In this document: piece by piece, positions 22,487 through 35,020 of the stretch
Layout of the letters: each line of letters begins with the position of its first letter
How positions within the stretch are numbered: the first letter of the stretch is position 1
NCBI GenBank assembly: GCA_037693485.1
Contig: CM075346.1
Span: 59,019,001 to 59,083,000, forward strand
Direction of reading: 5' to 3'
From: Kitagawia praeruptora
Taxonomy: Eukaryota; Streptophyta; Magnoliopsida; Apiales; Apiaceae
Length of the DNA: 64,000 bases
The notes under the pieces: generated by a model
What the model was told of the DNA's origin: nothing
The model's database searches: none
What the model saw: the letters and a program-made list of their open reading frames with translations, nothing else
Position numbers and translations under genes: made by a program

Positions 22487-24208
22487 CTGCAGTTAAATGG
22501 GAACAAGGATGAGGGACAAACTGAGGTAATCGCCAAGATTAAATCTGATAAATACAATGTTCTTCGGAAAAACTGTATAAACAAATGCTAAAAGAAACCA
22601 TTATTGCTAAATTTATATAATCAAACAGAATAAAAACAAGTTGAGCTTTGAAAACTGAAAGTCTGGAATCAGTCAAAATTCAAAGAAAATCTGACCAAAA
22701 GAGACCCAAGAATTCATAGAAACATAGAACATGCATTAAAACAATACTAACATATACATTATCGAAGGTATTTTATTGCTTTAACTTGGCAATAGGCAGG
22801 AAAATTCACATGCAGAGCATATTCCCTTAATTATTCTTATATAACAATGGAAAATGGAAAACATATAACAATGTAAGACAATACCACTTATATTAAGAAA
22901 CAAACAGGCAAAGAAAAATCAGAATGGATACTTCATCAGGAGGGTCTCGTTTCTGTCCAGGCAAGCCGAAATCTAGCCATCAAAAGCACTCCGATACCCT
23001 GCGTAGCTATGCACTTGTGACTTGTTGCTTTAACAATCAAACTGCACCAAATTTATAATCAATTAAAAATTCAATCTACATAATCAACCGACTAACTCTT
23101 ACAGCATAATTCTCTTACATTCAGCTAGAAATGAAAACATAAATTATTTATTTATCTAAATTTGGAATTTCTGAATAAGGAGTGCCAATGTGGAATAACT
23201 CGTTAAAAAAATTCAGTACTTGTTGATTTTTTTATATATTTTCTACGATATAAACAAGTAGTTGCAAGAAAAAGAAGATGTCAGTCATAAACATGCTCAT
23301 ACAAAAAAAACAATCATGGGACCTTTCTCATTAATTTAACAGTTGTATCTTATAGCCTCTCAGGTTTATGCGAGCCAAACTTGTGAGCTTCAACATGATT
23401 GAGAAAAAGAGAACAAATTTACCTAAACAAACCCTTTATGTAAGTAAGCAAACTAAACAATATGTTCCAAGTACATCAAGCCAGAGTGTAGGACCGGGGA
23501 CCTTAACCTTTATAAATTAAGTACAACCACTATGACATGCAAAACCATGAAAAACCAGTATCTCTGAAATTGAACATAACTACATTGAACAATACGATGG
23601 ACATTTATCCACCTAAGTTAGTCTAACCAAATATAAAGTCCAAAATCTAAATGTACGTAACTGCAAGTTTCCAAAATATCCATATAGGTGTAGCTGAAGA
23701 CTAATAAATACAATTCTCATTTGGATGCTCCAGATATCATAAGCATCTCCACCGAAAATTAGAACTAAAATCTGAGACAAAGCAAAGGTTGCTGCATTGT
23801 TTGAACTTGATGCCATTTTTTCCAGACTTTGTAACTGATTTGCAGAAGGTTTATATGGTTACTGGATTAATGGTTTTTCAGATAAAAAAATGAATAATGT
23901 TTAAAGATTAGTACCATGAATTTATAGATGACTTAGGGTAATTCTAGATAGCTAATTAAGAGTCTCTTAAGTTCAGAGTAGTTGAACATATCTCTTAGGC
24001 TTCCCAGACTCTTGACATTTCACCTTAATGTAGAATTTTCAAGATTTTTCTAGTTTCTAGATTAATTTTCAACAACTAATTTCCCGAGGACTACACCAAA
24101 ATATTCATGAATACAAGAGAAAACACAATCAATAATGAATTCAAATACACTTCTGTCACAAAGAGAAAACTGAAAACTCGTATGAGAAAAACAATAAAAA
24201 TAAATTAC
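22487..24208 (-). other. Intron-like sequence between the RPS8 and SDA1 fragments
   Basis: About 1.7 kb, AT-rich, without a clear homologous exon. A short minus-strand open piece near 22930-22990 (PGQKRDPPDE) might be a residual exon but is too short to assign. Joining the RPS8 donor (24208) straight to the SDA1 acceptor (22487) would bring a TAG into frame at once, so a continuous fusion protein would need another exon here. Confidence 0.4.
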
Positions 24209-24922
24209 CTGTATCCAGCCTCAAGGCACGCCACTTGACATTTCCACCTCGTACCCTTACCCTTTGAACCGTCTTGTTGCTAGACAACTTTGTGTTTGCA
24301 GGCTGCCTTCCCAATTCGTACCTAATAGAAGTACACAAAGGAAACAACATTACTTAGCAGGGTACAGATCCAACGGTTTTATTAAAGCCGGAACACTAAA
24401 CTTAAAAAAGGCAAATAGTGCGTGAATAAAAAAAAAGTGATAGATATTGATACAGGCATAAACAAAATATAAAAAAAACAACATCTCAATTCATCAATAA
24501 TTGCTGACATTTCTATCTAAACAAAATTAAAACGTAATTTGTTCAATATAGCATTTACGATGTAGCACACAAGAATAACTACATCAGATACAAAATGATC
24601 ACTAATAAATTTAGCTTCACATTATAAAATCTTAGCTTACTGAATAACTAAATATATATTACAGATACATATTAAAAAAACAGAAATTAAAGGGAGAGAG
24701 AGGGAGAGGGAGAGTGGGGGGGGGGGAGAGAGATTACTTTCGCTTCTTCCTCCAGGCCTTCTTTTCACCACCAGTTGCATGCCTCTTGTGCATAGAATCT
24801 CGAGAAATACCTGTATTAGTATCAAAATGTTACTAACATTAATTTTGAAAATTATGAGTATACAAGATAACAGCTATGAATTATATGTAAGTAAAAGCAA
24901 ATAGATATAGATACATACCCAT
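24209..24922 (-). pseudogene. RPS8: Ribosomal protein S8 (eS8), N-terminal exons, captured by CACTA 2
   Basis: Three exons give the start of the cytosolic 40S protein eS8. 24922-24919 holds ATG plus one base; 24810-24738 continues MGISRDSMHKRHATGGEKK and on through AWRKKRK; 24321-24209 reads YELGRQPANTKLSSNKTVQR and ends GNVKWRALRLDTG. Donors are GTATGT, GTAATC and GTAATT, with TACAG and TTAG acceptors, so splicing signals are intact. Only about 63 residues of the roughly 200-residue protein are present; the rest was not captured. No frameshift or stop is seen, so capture is probably recent. A GA-rich microsatellite (24692-24733) lies in intron 2. Such a fragment could be transcribed but would not make a working ribosomal protein. 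Confidence 0.85.
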
Positions 24923-25080
24923 GATTGTAGTCAAGGGTCAAGTGTATCAGTGTCGTTCTCTCCGAGAGCAGCAACAACAAAAGAAGAAAAGAGATGGAAC
25001 ACAAAATTAGCGTTATAAAAATAAACACAAATTTATGTTTATGCTACAACAAACATAAAATCAAAACAAAAAACAATCAA

Positions 25081-25410
25081 CAAATTAGGGTTTTGTAAAA
25101 TACTGAAAAAATTACAAAATCCCCCAAATTTTAGGGTTTACAAATCTGAAATTAATATGAAATTAGGGTTCATAATTGAACCTTACCTAAATACGACCGA
25201 CTAAACCACACAGAAAGCTTCAAATTCGTACTACAAAGAGTGAGAACGAGGGATTAATTAGAGATACGAGAACAAAAATCACAATTTACGTTTAATTAAA
25301 GAAAGACCAGAGGTGAAAGATTGAGAACGAGAAAGAGTGAGAGTGAGAGAGAAACTAAAGATTTAGAAAAAGAGAGAGTGAGAGAGATGAGAGAGATTTA
25401 CCTGCGCGGC
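25081..25410 (-). promoter_or_regulatory. Captured RPS8 5'UTR/promoter region with telo-boxes
   Basis: On the minus strand a strongly CT-rich leader (complement of 25310-25400) is followed by AAACCCTA words (complements at about 25132-25140 and 25163-25170, and a partial one near 25087-25094). Telo-boxes and CT-rich leaders are typical of plant ribosomal protein genes. The region lies between the transposon end and the RPS8 start codon (24922), so the element may carry a working promoter. Confidence 0.5.
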
Positions 25411-25780
25411 TGAGAGTGTGTGTATTGACTGGACTCACCCCCAAATATTTCACTTTCCCCAAATTATTACCCCCAAATATTTCACTTTCCCCCCAAATAT
25501 TTCACTTTCCCCAAATTATTAACACCAAATATTTCACTTTCCCCCTAAATATTTTACTTTTCCCCTATCCATTTCCAACACTTATTTTAGTGTCTACGGC
25601 AACATCATTTTAAGTGTTGGCTTTGTTAATCAAAAGTATTTAAGGCAACATACATTGAAATGTATTGCAACATCAAAATAAAATGTTGGCTTACATCAAA
25701 ATTAAGTCATCTAAGGCTACATTTTACATGCCAACACTAGTTTTAGGTGTTGGTAAAGAGCATATATGGTGTAGTGACAA

Positions 25781-28700
25781 AGTCTTCTTACTCATCTGGC
25801 TTCACTATCGCTGGAACGGTTATTAACTCTTCTTAACCCGTAGAATCTTCTTCACACTCTCTGTTCATTTAAACTTTTGTTCCCTCTGATAAACTAGGTC
25901 AACACTGTAGCCATCTAGATAAATATTCGATAACTTTCAGTAGTCTCTAGTTAATTTTACAGAATTTCCAACCTCTGCTGGCGTTATGATTCTTCCCACT
26001 TCATCCCTCCTTCACTTCACAACATTTTACTTTGATCCTTCCGTTATTAATCATACGTTTAATGTTATATTCTTTTTTTCATTCAAAAATTCACATTCAA
26101 AATTCTTGTGCATAGTCTTCTTCTTGAATTTTCTTAAATTTTTATCTATAAACACCGTTGAATTCAACCAAGTACTTCCTGAGATCTTATACATTGTATC
26201 CATTCATCGATAAGTGCTCTCACTCAAATAACATCATCACCGATAACTCATCGTGTCCATATTGACTCAAACGTTGCTTCAAAAATATCTCAAAGTTCCT
26301 ATCTTCAACTGGACCTAATCCATACATGAATCAATCCCAGACAAAACATACCCTGATAAACTGATTACACATTTTATCCAACCTTGGTAACAATCCTCTT
26401 TACAATATGTTCATCTATTCCGTTTTAAAGGTCAACGTACAACTTCCAATTGCCTCTCCTTCTCACTAACAGTACTGGTGCCCTTTCCCGAGATACGCTG
26501 AGTGTTACTAGTACTTCCCTTGTGAAAATCTCTTTAATTAAATCACTGGCTCCAACATTTCCATTAATGTCATCCGATATTAATTTTCTTTAAAAACTGA
26601 TTCCATATTCAAAAATAAATAGCAAACACTCTACATCTTTGTCTAATGACAATTCTGGTAATTCATCAAAATATGCATTAAAATCTTCTCTGGTATAACT
26701 ATCTTCTCTCTGATATTTCCCCCCGTGTAAAACACATTCTCGATACAATATTCTATTGGTTTGCATGATCGTTAAGACTTCTGTGTCTACTTCCGGCCTC
26801 AAAACACTACTTCTACATTTCTTAAGAATCACCATCTCACTTTCTTGCTCTCACAATTGTCTTGTACTTCGTAGTTAGCTATTTAATTCAATCCCGTGTT
26901 ACAATTTACTCTCTTCACTATTGTTACATTCAAATTCTTGATACGTCATTCGCAATCATAATGAATTCCTCATTTCCTAGTAATTTAGAGAAAATAAATC
27001 TGTTATTCCCATCATAAGGTCCACTGAAACTAACTTGATACCATCTCTGGCAAAATGTCTTGTCTTCTTGCACTCACGGCACCCAATCTCCATATTCTAA
27101 TTCTGTTACTCCATTCCACTTTATTTTTTTTTCCAATTATGCATTTACCTCAACAATCTCAATATGCTTTTTCTCGAATCCTTATCCTTTGTTAAAATGT
27201 TTAGGAAAATTTCCTAGTTCTCTGTCCTTCCTCTATTCATCATTTCAGTTTCATCTTGGTCAACTCTCTACAATACTTAGTATTCATAATTCTTTAAGTT
27301 GGGCTCCCATAAATTATTACTCCATACAATGATCTCATTTCTTATTTAACTTCAGCTTCTCCCGTTAACTCTTACAACCAATTCCATTATGCTCCACTCT
27401 GCTTTACTCAAGTTATCCCTCTTCTAGTTCCAAATCTCATACCCAACAACGGTTTTCAAAACATTCATAATCCTATGATGTTCCATTTAATATCTTCAAA
27501 ATTAAACACATGTCCAACATTCTTTCATTAACAAACCATTTTGTAACACTCCCAAATCCAAGACCATGAGATTTTTAGAAAGTTTCGGCATGAAGTATTC
27601 ATAAATAGGACGTTCCACCTGTTTTCCAATTCCACAATTCAATAATAAAACTGCCTCTAATTGTAGTGAATCAATAAATAATTTAAACTGACTTCACATA
27701 CCAAACATTTCTATCATCATTCCCTTTTCAATCTTTAACAAGATCCATAATCTTATGCTTTTGTTACCTGCTCATTACCTTTACTCAATTCTCGATAATC
27801 TTGTTTTTTTTACACCTGTGTTCTCAATCCGATAAGTAATCCAAATTTTATATGCCATTTCTGTTTTAACTTCAATTTCTCAATCTTGCTCAATCAATCC
27901 TTCGTCAACATAGTTTGCAGTTTCGACCACTTAAATGTCATCGCGTCTATCTTCGTAGCTCTTCATTACCGATAATCTAAAACTCATTAGGGTTTCTGAC
28001 AAGAGAAATTCAACGGAATGAATAAATATCATGTATAGAAATAACCTGGATTTTGTTTGATAAAACTTTTTGTAAAAGGATTTAACCGAGAGATCAATAT
28101 GATCTTTGAACTATTATCAGGTTGTATTTGTCACTTGGTCAACCACCATAGTACATAAAGATGGCCAATCTTTAGTACTTTCATGACAAACACAATCAGT
28201 GGTGTCCCACCGGACTTCTATCACAGAGATAAAATGTCCTTGAATTCCCCTATATACATAGGTTGTTCATCTCAGTTTGAATAAAGAAGATCAAGTATTC
28301 AAGGAAAATGGACAGAATACAAGAAAATCAAAATTTCCAAGTATAGAGTTGGATCAAGCATCCTCTGAAAAATAGGGATGTTTCTGAAAGAATAGGACTG
28401 TGTGTGAGTAAGTCTGATTTACAAATATTATCATCAATTGAAAGACAGTTGATCACCAAACGTGTGCATCAACTATCGATTAAACAAACATTCAAGAAAT
28501 TCCTAATTATTCATAATCTCACTCTTGTCGACTAAGCACTAACATACTTAGCTGCCAAAACCGGCCTGACAATTAAATAAATAAGAAGATCTCAATTCAT
28601 TCTCGATTCTTAATCGTCACTACGCAACAAATGCTTCAGCTAAGATTTAAACCGGGAATTAATTCACAACAATTAATAACAGGAATAGGAATTCCCCAAA

Positions 28701-29149
28701 ACATTTGACAATTCTCTCAGAAAGTAAATTGAATGAGATCAATGACTAGGGGTGCACAGGTACGCCGCCCTAACTTCCAATCCATGTTAATAATCGATTC
28801 CCACATCGGGTTTATAACCTTCTCGCACTCTCCCTATAACGTTCGGCTTGTAACTAATACCGTAAAAAAGTTCTAGAATATTCATGAAAACCTCGAGATA
28901 ATATCTTCCAGACTGGTTGCTTCAACCATCCTATTAGCTTATGCGGCTCTGGATTAACTGTCTCGCTTATAATCAAATCTTCAAAGGATTCGAACTCCGA
29001 CTCGCGAGACATTGTCGAAAGACTATATAGCGTCGCAATACTCGTCGTGCTAACCTAAGGCAAACATTATCCTAAATCGTTCTATTTAATGTCTATCTTA
29101 GACAAGTACACCTATCCCTCTTAATCTGTTTCAGTGACCACAACCTGTA
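25781..29149 (-). pseudogene. Decayed gypsy gag-pol internal region
   Basis: The only clear coding remnant is on the minus strand at 26481-26428, APVLLVRRRGNWKLYVDL, which matches the RT motif (APVLLVKKKDGSWRLCVDY) at the start of the gypsy reverse transcriptase palm. Everything else has dense stops, and C/T-skewed text fits long-term methylcytosine decay on the coding strand. A gag frame is not recoverable. 28000-29149 appears to be untranslated leader, without features. Confidence 0.55.
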
Positions 29150-29161
29150 GCTCTGATACCA
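29150..29161 (-). other. Primer binding site (initiator tRNA-Met type)
   Basis: Minus-strand TGGTATCAGAGC, two bases from the LTR at 29164. It is complementary to the 3' end of plant initiator tRNA-Met and marks the 5' side of the minus-strand element. Confidence 0.9.
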
Positions 29162-32100
29162 ACTGTGGCATCCCATAATCCGGGGTACAGATTTGGGGCC
29201 ACTAACCACGATCAATAAAATACATACCTAGATATAAGCTTAATATAATAAAAGAAAATCCCTTAACCAAGATCGCATACAGGCTATGGTATGAAACAAA
29301 CTATTAAATTACATTATTACAATCCAATCTCCGAATAACATTGTTATACAAATTGCTAACAAACTATGTCCATCTGTTGAACTAGTTAACCAACATCTGA
29401 CAAAGCTCAAGTTACTACCCGACCAAGTCAACAATTCGAACATCACCTCCCGCTGTAGGAATAAGACTACTCATCTGACCACAAGGTCCACTCATCTTGT
29501 CTCTATAAACTGGAGAAACAAAACAACAATGCAAAAGTGAGCCAACAGTGCTCAGCAAGTATAAATGTGTTTAAATATCAAGAACAGTAATAAGTTCTGA
29601 TCAACAAGAATAACATCATAGGCTTCAAAGGAACCAAGCTTTAAAGCCATTCAAACTCAATGTATAGATTAGAATTGGAATTTTATATATTTTAAAAACA
29701 ATAAGGTTAGGCTGCTGATCAGTCACGCACTAACCCCAGACAAACGCACACAGCAATGTCCAATAATGGATCCACGACACACATTGGCCTTATTAACTCC
29801 CAACCACGAATCTGGTTCGACCCCTTACGGTCCACATTTTAAAAAAACATTCCAATTCTATATCAAACGCACTAGGTGTCGGGACAATTGACAACCTTTG
29901 CCAACCAAACAACTGGAAAACTAACGTTCCAGAGCAACAACTCATAATCCAAGAATCAATGAAGGATTCAAGATCAACAAGTGTTGAAAAGTTCGACACA
30001 ACAATTGGATAATAATTAAAGAGTAACAAGCTCAATAGGGTATCGACGAGTTTGATACAATAAATTGGGTGTAAACGAATAATTAGTAACAATAGCAAGT
30101 ATCAACAAGATCGATAGAAACAATTGGGGTGATAAATTTCATCATCAAAATAATTAAAGAATGACTTCACTTGAACAAGAAGTGAAAGGACATACTTGCC
30201 TGATAACTCAGCTTAACCGTCTAATTATCTGGCCGTCTCACTTAATCACTGACTTCCATACGTCCCCGTCTACTTGATTCTACAATCCTTATCTCACATC
30301 ACTATCTCTGACTGACCTTTTTCTACTTTAAACACCTCTCGCAATAATACTGGATTCAAACAGAGCATGTAAACATTTAATCAAACAACTAATCACTTTT
30401 GCGACTCACTGTCACGTAACGCACGTAATCACATAACACTTAGTCATTTAAACCACGTCAGATAGACCATACTAATCACATGCCATACAACATGAACTTT
30501 AGAAATATTTTTAAAACGACTCTCAACCTTTTGTTTCAACATAAAACCGGACTTTGGATTATTTTAAAACAACACACAGACTTCATTTCAAACACAACTT
30601 GATGCCAAATATTTTTTGAATACTTTTAAATCATTTCTAGATTTTCAGAAATTTTTCTAGAGTTTTTAATTCATATTCTGCATTTTTAGTCAATTAAATA
30701 CTGTTTTTAAAACTTTTAAACAGAAATCAGATTAATTAAAAATGAAATAACCCTAATTAGATTAATTAAAATCAACTAATAATTAATTAATTAAATTATT
30801 TAATAAATGATTACATTTATCAAATAAATGATTACATTTATCAAATAAATGATTACATTTATCAAATAAATGAATAAATGAATAAATTAAATTAATAATT
30901 GAAATTAATTAAAATAATTAAAGGTATTTAACTTTTAATCAATTTTGAATTAAAAGTAAGTAAATAAATAATTTTCAAAACTAATTAAATAAATAAATAT
31001 TTTAGAATTTATCTGAAATTTGAAATATGATTTCAGAAATTATTTCTCTGAATTTCATAAATAAAATTCAGATTTTAAATAAAAGTTTTAGAAGAATAAA
31101 ATGATTTTATGAAAAGTAAAAACTAATTACTTTTCAAAGTAAAAAGGTTAAAAACCTGGCTTTTTCCCACAACAGCTGTAAATAGAAGCAAAACCGGGTC
31201 AACATTTCTAGAAAACGAGTCGGGATGAACAGAGTTTCGGGTCGCCAAGAACATCGCCGGAAAACTGGGTTTTCCAGTTTCCGGCCGATGCCCGGCCACC
31301 GGAAAACTTCTGTTCTCCCACAATACACAATATAACACTCGTTTCTTTACGAAAACTCCTCTGATACCACTTACTCAGCCTTATAAACTCATCAAAACAA
31401 ACAACAAAATCCCAGACTGAACTTCGACAATTCCGGTGCGGCTTTCTCCAGCCAAAACCCGACTGTCCCCAACTCTTAACCAAATTCAAAGCTTAAAATG
31501 TCAAAATGAAGCTTAGCTCACAACAAAACTAACCATGGCTTCAAATCATATGAACAACCTCTCTATAATGCAAAACAAAGAGTTTTAAAACTGACCAAAA
31601 ACTCTTAGTTCGTTTTATACTTATACGAACATAAACAACAAAATTGATTATATAAATCGATTCTAAAAGACCATATAGAGCTATAGGAAGCATCAAAATC
31701 ACCAAACAATCAACCGAGCAAAAATCCCCAAATTCACAACAAGAACCCTAAAATCGAAAAATTCAAATTAATAAAATTTCAAGGAAGCTACCTGGGCACG
31801 ATTTGATCACATATTATGAAAGTAGAGTTCTCAAGCTTCGATTTGACTACAAGAACATCAAAATCCGACACCAAAATCACTTCCAATTTTTGGCTATGAT
31901 CTTCAAGAACACGACATTTTTATTATTATTTTTTTTTCTTAATTTTGAAAATTTTGAAGATAAAAAGTGATGAATGGATAAGGGACAAGTGGCACACAGC
32001 TGATGGGGTAAAAGAGATAAGGTTTTGTACAGGTTTCACAATTTGGTTCGTTTATTTTCAATTCCCAGAATGATCGGGACCCTAATTAACTTTTTATCGG

Positions 32101-32662
32101 TCCGGAACGTACCAATTAATCAATTACGGGTCCGATTCGAACAAAAATATTTTGACGAAAAAAATAACGAATCGATTACTGAAAATTTATAAAACTTGTA
32201 AAATGAACAAAATACGAGTTTAGAATATTATGAGATTTATATGATGAAGGTCGATACAGAAATAATTTTAAATCGAAGGCCGAAGAATTTTGAAAACAGG
32301 GTTTAACTGAGAAAGATGAACTGAACTGCGTATTTTTCAAAAAAAGTTAAAGATAATCATCCAGGAGTCTAATACAATTACTAAACACATAAAGGGTCCC
32401 AAACAATCATTCCCGATCCTTTTATTCATATCTAACGATTCCATCTCATAATTGCGGTTTTAAATATCCACCAAACCGAATCAAAATATTTATATAAATT
32501 AAAAATAAGCTAAATAAATCTCTTTCTATATATAATAGAGCAACAAGGACATAATTTGAGCCAATAAACCCCTTGTAAAATTACAATTATACCCTTGCAA
32601 GTTACAAAATTACATGAAATACCACTCTTTTATTTAAATGGAAAAAAATGAGTTTTTGTGGT

Positions 32663-32715
32663 GAATGGAACCTAGAACCTCCTCTACACAAGTTATCCTA
32701 CCAACCACTATGCTA
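32663..32715 (-). other. tRNA-like box A/box B module near the first Helitron 5' end
   Basis: Minus strand: box A-like TAGCATAGTGG (32715-32705) and box B-like GGTTCCATTC (32672-32663), at tRNA-like spacing. Similar modules follow the 5' ends at 32819 and 34856. Confidence 0.4.
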
Positions 32716-32927
32716 CATTAACTTTTTAGTTTTGAGTTAAAAAACCTTTTACATAAACCCGACCTCTCCATTATCTTATTTTTACTATTATTTTATTTTT
32801 TGAGTAAAAATAATGGTATCTTTCTATATATAATAGGAGAACACGTTCGGTTATCCTGAGCAAATTTATTCATTCCAAGCCTACTTCCAAACCTAACATG
32901 AAATCTTTGAAAAAAAAATGTGTACAA

Positions 32928-32983
32928 GGATTTGAACCCAAGACCTCACATAGGTCAATTCATCCCTCCAACCACTTGAGCTA
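32928..32983 (-). other. tRNA-like box A/box B module in the nested Helitron
   Basis: Minus strand: TAGCTCAAGTGG (32983-32972) matches Pol III box A and GGTTCAAATCC (32938-32928) matches box B. The text from about 32990 begins GCTCATGTAGCTCAAGTGG, like a tRNA 5' half. It cannot fold as a full tRNA that I can see; probably tRNA-derived. Confidence 0.5.
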
Positions 32984-33287
32984 CATGAGCATTTGAGATA
33001 AAAATAAAATTCATTAACTACATACATAAATGTTTTTTTTCTTTATGTTCTATTTCACTATTTATTTAAGATGGATCAATTGTTTCACTAAATTTCTAGC
33101 CGATTGAGCTATGTGATCATTTGAGTTAATACTAAAATTCATCAACTACATACATAAATATTTATTTATTTTTATTTTATTCAATATTTTATTGTACAAT
33201 TTATTTAAGATAAAACAATTGTTTCAATTAAGCTTCACATATTATTTGCATGATAACTTGTGTGCATTGATTCTCTTTATAATCATA

Positions 33288-33750
33288 CTAGCTTAGAACG
33301 CGTGCATTGCACGGGTGATTTTTAATATTGGTTATCATACTACTTGTGTTGTAATATTTTATTTTAATTATATTAGATTTAGATTTGTGTTTGTGTTTTA
33401 ATTAAATAAAATAGTTATATATGTTGTGATTAAAATAATTAGTCATTTTCAAATAGAATTTTAATTTTAGCCCCAATATGTCCAAGATGTTTAGTTAGAA
33501 TGGATTTTTAGTATAATTATATTAGTCTGGTTAAAATAGGATTCTAACTTAGGCCTAATAAGTCCAAGTATCAAACTTTTTATATTCTCTCAAGTATTGT
33601 ATAGATTTATTTTGGATTTAAGAATATGTTAATTAAGTCTGATCCAAGTATTTTTTAATTTTTTTACTTAAGAATATGTTAATCAAGCCTGACCAGAGTA
33701 CCGACCGGCTACGAAACTTTTAATGTTTCGGTTTAATAGTATAGTATAGA
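33288..33750 (-). mobile_element. Small non-autonomous Helitron, minus strand (463 bp)
   Basis: On the minus strand it starts TCTATACTATACTATTAAAC (from 33750) and ends with hairpin CCCGTGCAATGCACG, then seven to eight nt and CTAG (33291-33288). Flanks on the plus strand are A (33287) and T (33751). All Helitron end rules are met. No coding content. Confidence 0.75.
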
Positions 33751-34939
33751 TGTAGGCCAATAATTATTCTTTTGTGATAAATTATTTACTTTTGTTAACA
33801 ATATCATAAATGGAGCGCATAATTGTTTGTAACTAATTTTGGTATGACATTTTTATATGAATTAAACTATATTAACTATTGTTAGTGAAACTAGAAACAA
33901 CTAATATATATGAATAGTACATATTAACAAAAGTATGAATAGTAAGAAAATTATCCAAAATATATAATATACAAATAAGCTTGGATAACACAACCATTAT
34001 TTATAAATAATTACATAGAATATGTGGTTTATTTATAATATGGAATTATGAGTTATCAATTATTGGCTAAATACTTGCATGAAATAAATAATTGAATTAT
34101 AAGGATATTTTACAATAATATATTGGAATAAATTGTATATAACATTTGACAAAGTATAATAATGAATTCAATGTCAAAGTATAGGGAAATGAGACATGAA
34201 CAATTTTAGCTCATGATGTTGGAAGCACGAAAAATATCTATCGAGACGTAATTCATCAATTCTCAAGCGCATAGGTCAAAAGAATGATAAGTTTGTTACG
34301 CAAGGTAGATCTGTTAAGTCAATTATTCATAATTGAATTTTCTGATATCTTGAAAGATAAATTGATGTCGAAAAAGAAATAAAGACAATGAATTCTTAAA
34401 TATCAAGAGATTAGAAGAAAAGAGAGGGAAAAGTTAGAAAAAGAGCTTTAAGAACTTAAAGAACAAGGCCTGGGCAGAGTTTCAAAGGATTGTTATTAAA
34501 ATCAAGACCAGAACTTACACTTTCGAAATGGAATAGTTTGAAGGATATTTAGATTTTACCTTAAAAATGGTTATAAATTTGCTAAAGGGATGCACCATTT
34601 TCGAAGAACCAATGGTTAGAATTGTAAGTGTTCTGAAAAGTCATCTTAAGTAGAACGCACCCACCGAATACTCCAATCATATTCTATGATCCACAACAAA
34701 TTAAAAAAAATGTTATGATTGCTATCAGTACTACTCGTATCAAATTTTAAATTATAAACTTGCACATACTTAACTAACGACATTAACATAATTTGATTTA
34801 TAAATATATTTAAGCTACCGGCCCATGCCTTGCACGGGCTTTTATGCTAGTTATATCTATTATAGGGGAACATGGTTTTTCCTCCTATTTAGTAATTTAC
34901 CTTTATGCCCTTGAAATTATATTAATGTTAAAAATTTGC

Positions 34940-35020
34940 TTTTCATGAGAATTGAAACCATGACCCCATTATGCACAAGAGCTTATACTCACACCCACAA
35001 CCATTGAACCAACTCAACTT
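34940..35020 (-). other. Degenerate tRNA-like module after the third TC end
   Basis: Minus strand TGGTTCAATGG (near 35012) and GGTTTCAATTC (near 34950) match box A and box B with about one mismatch each. Third instance of the same arrangement. Confidence 0.3.

Larger units (their letters stand above)
20816..25776 (-). mobile_element. Non-autonomous CACTA transposon 2 carrying RPS8 and SDA1 fragments
   Basis: Left end CACTACACCATATACTG and inverted right end CACTACACCATATATGC continue into shared CTTT.CCAACACCTAAA, giving inverted repeats of about 30 bp. ACAA flanks both sides (20812-20815, 25777-25780), so a 3-bp duplication is present but cannot be placed to the base. Subterminal blocks (20830-21260 and 25560-25760) repeat GGCAACACTTT/GTGTTGGC. 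Between them, on the minus strand, lie exons of two host ribosome genes. No transposase is seen, so it depends on a helper. Confidence 0.85.
32819..34850 (+). mobile_element. Nested Helitron
   Basis: Starts TCTTTCTATATATAATAGG, similar to the outer element's start, and ends with hairpin GCCCATGCCTTGCACGGGC (34821-34839) and CTAG (34847-34850). Flanked by A (32818) and T (34851). It contains the minus-strand Helitron 33288-33750. No Rep/Hel gene and no recognised captured gene; frames in 34200-34700 are short and interrupted. Confidence 0.75.

Noticed and set aside
32928..32990. Functional tRNA gene or SINE
   Set aside because: Box A and B match, but no full cloverleaf or acceptor stem can be paired, and no poly(A) or T-run SINE tail follows. 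Treated as a tRNA-like module in a Helitron.
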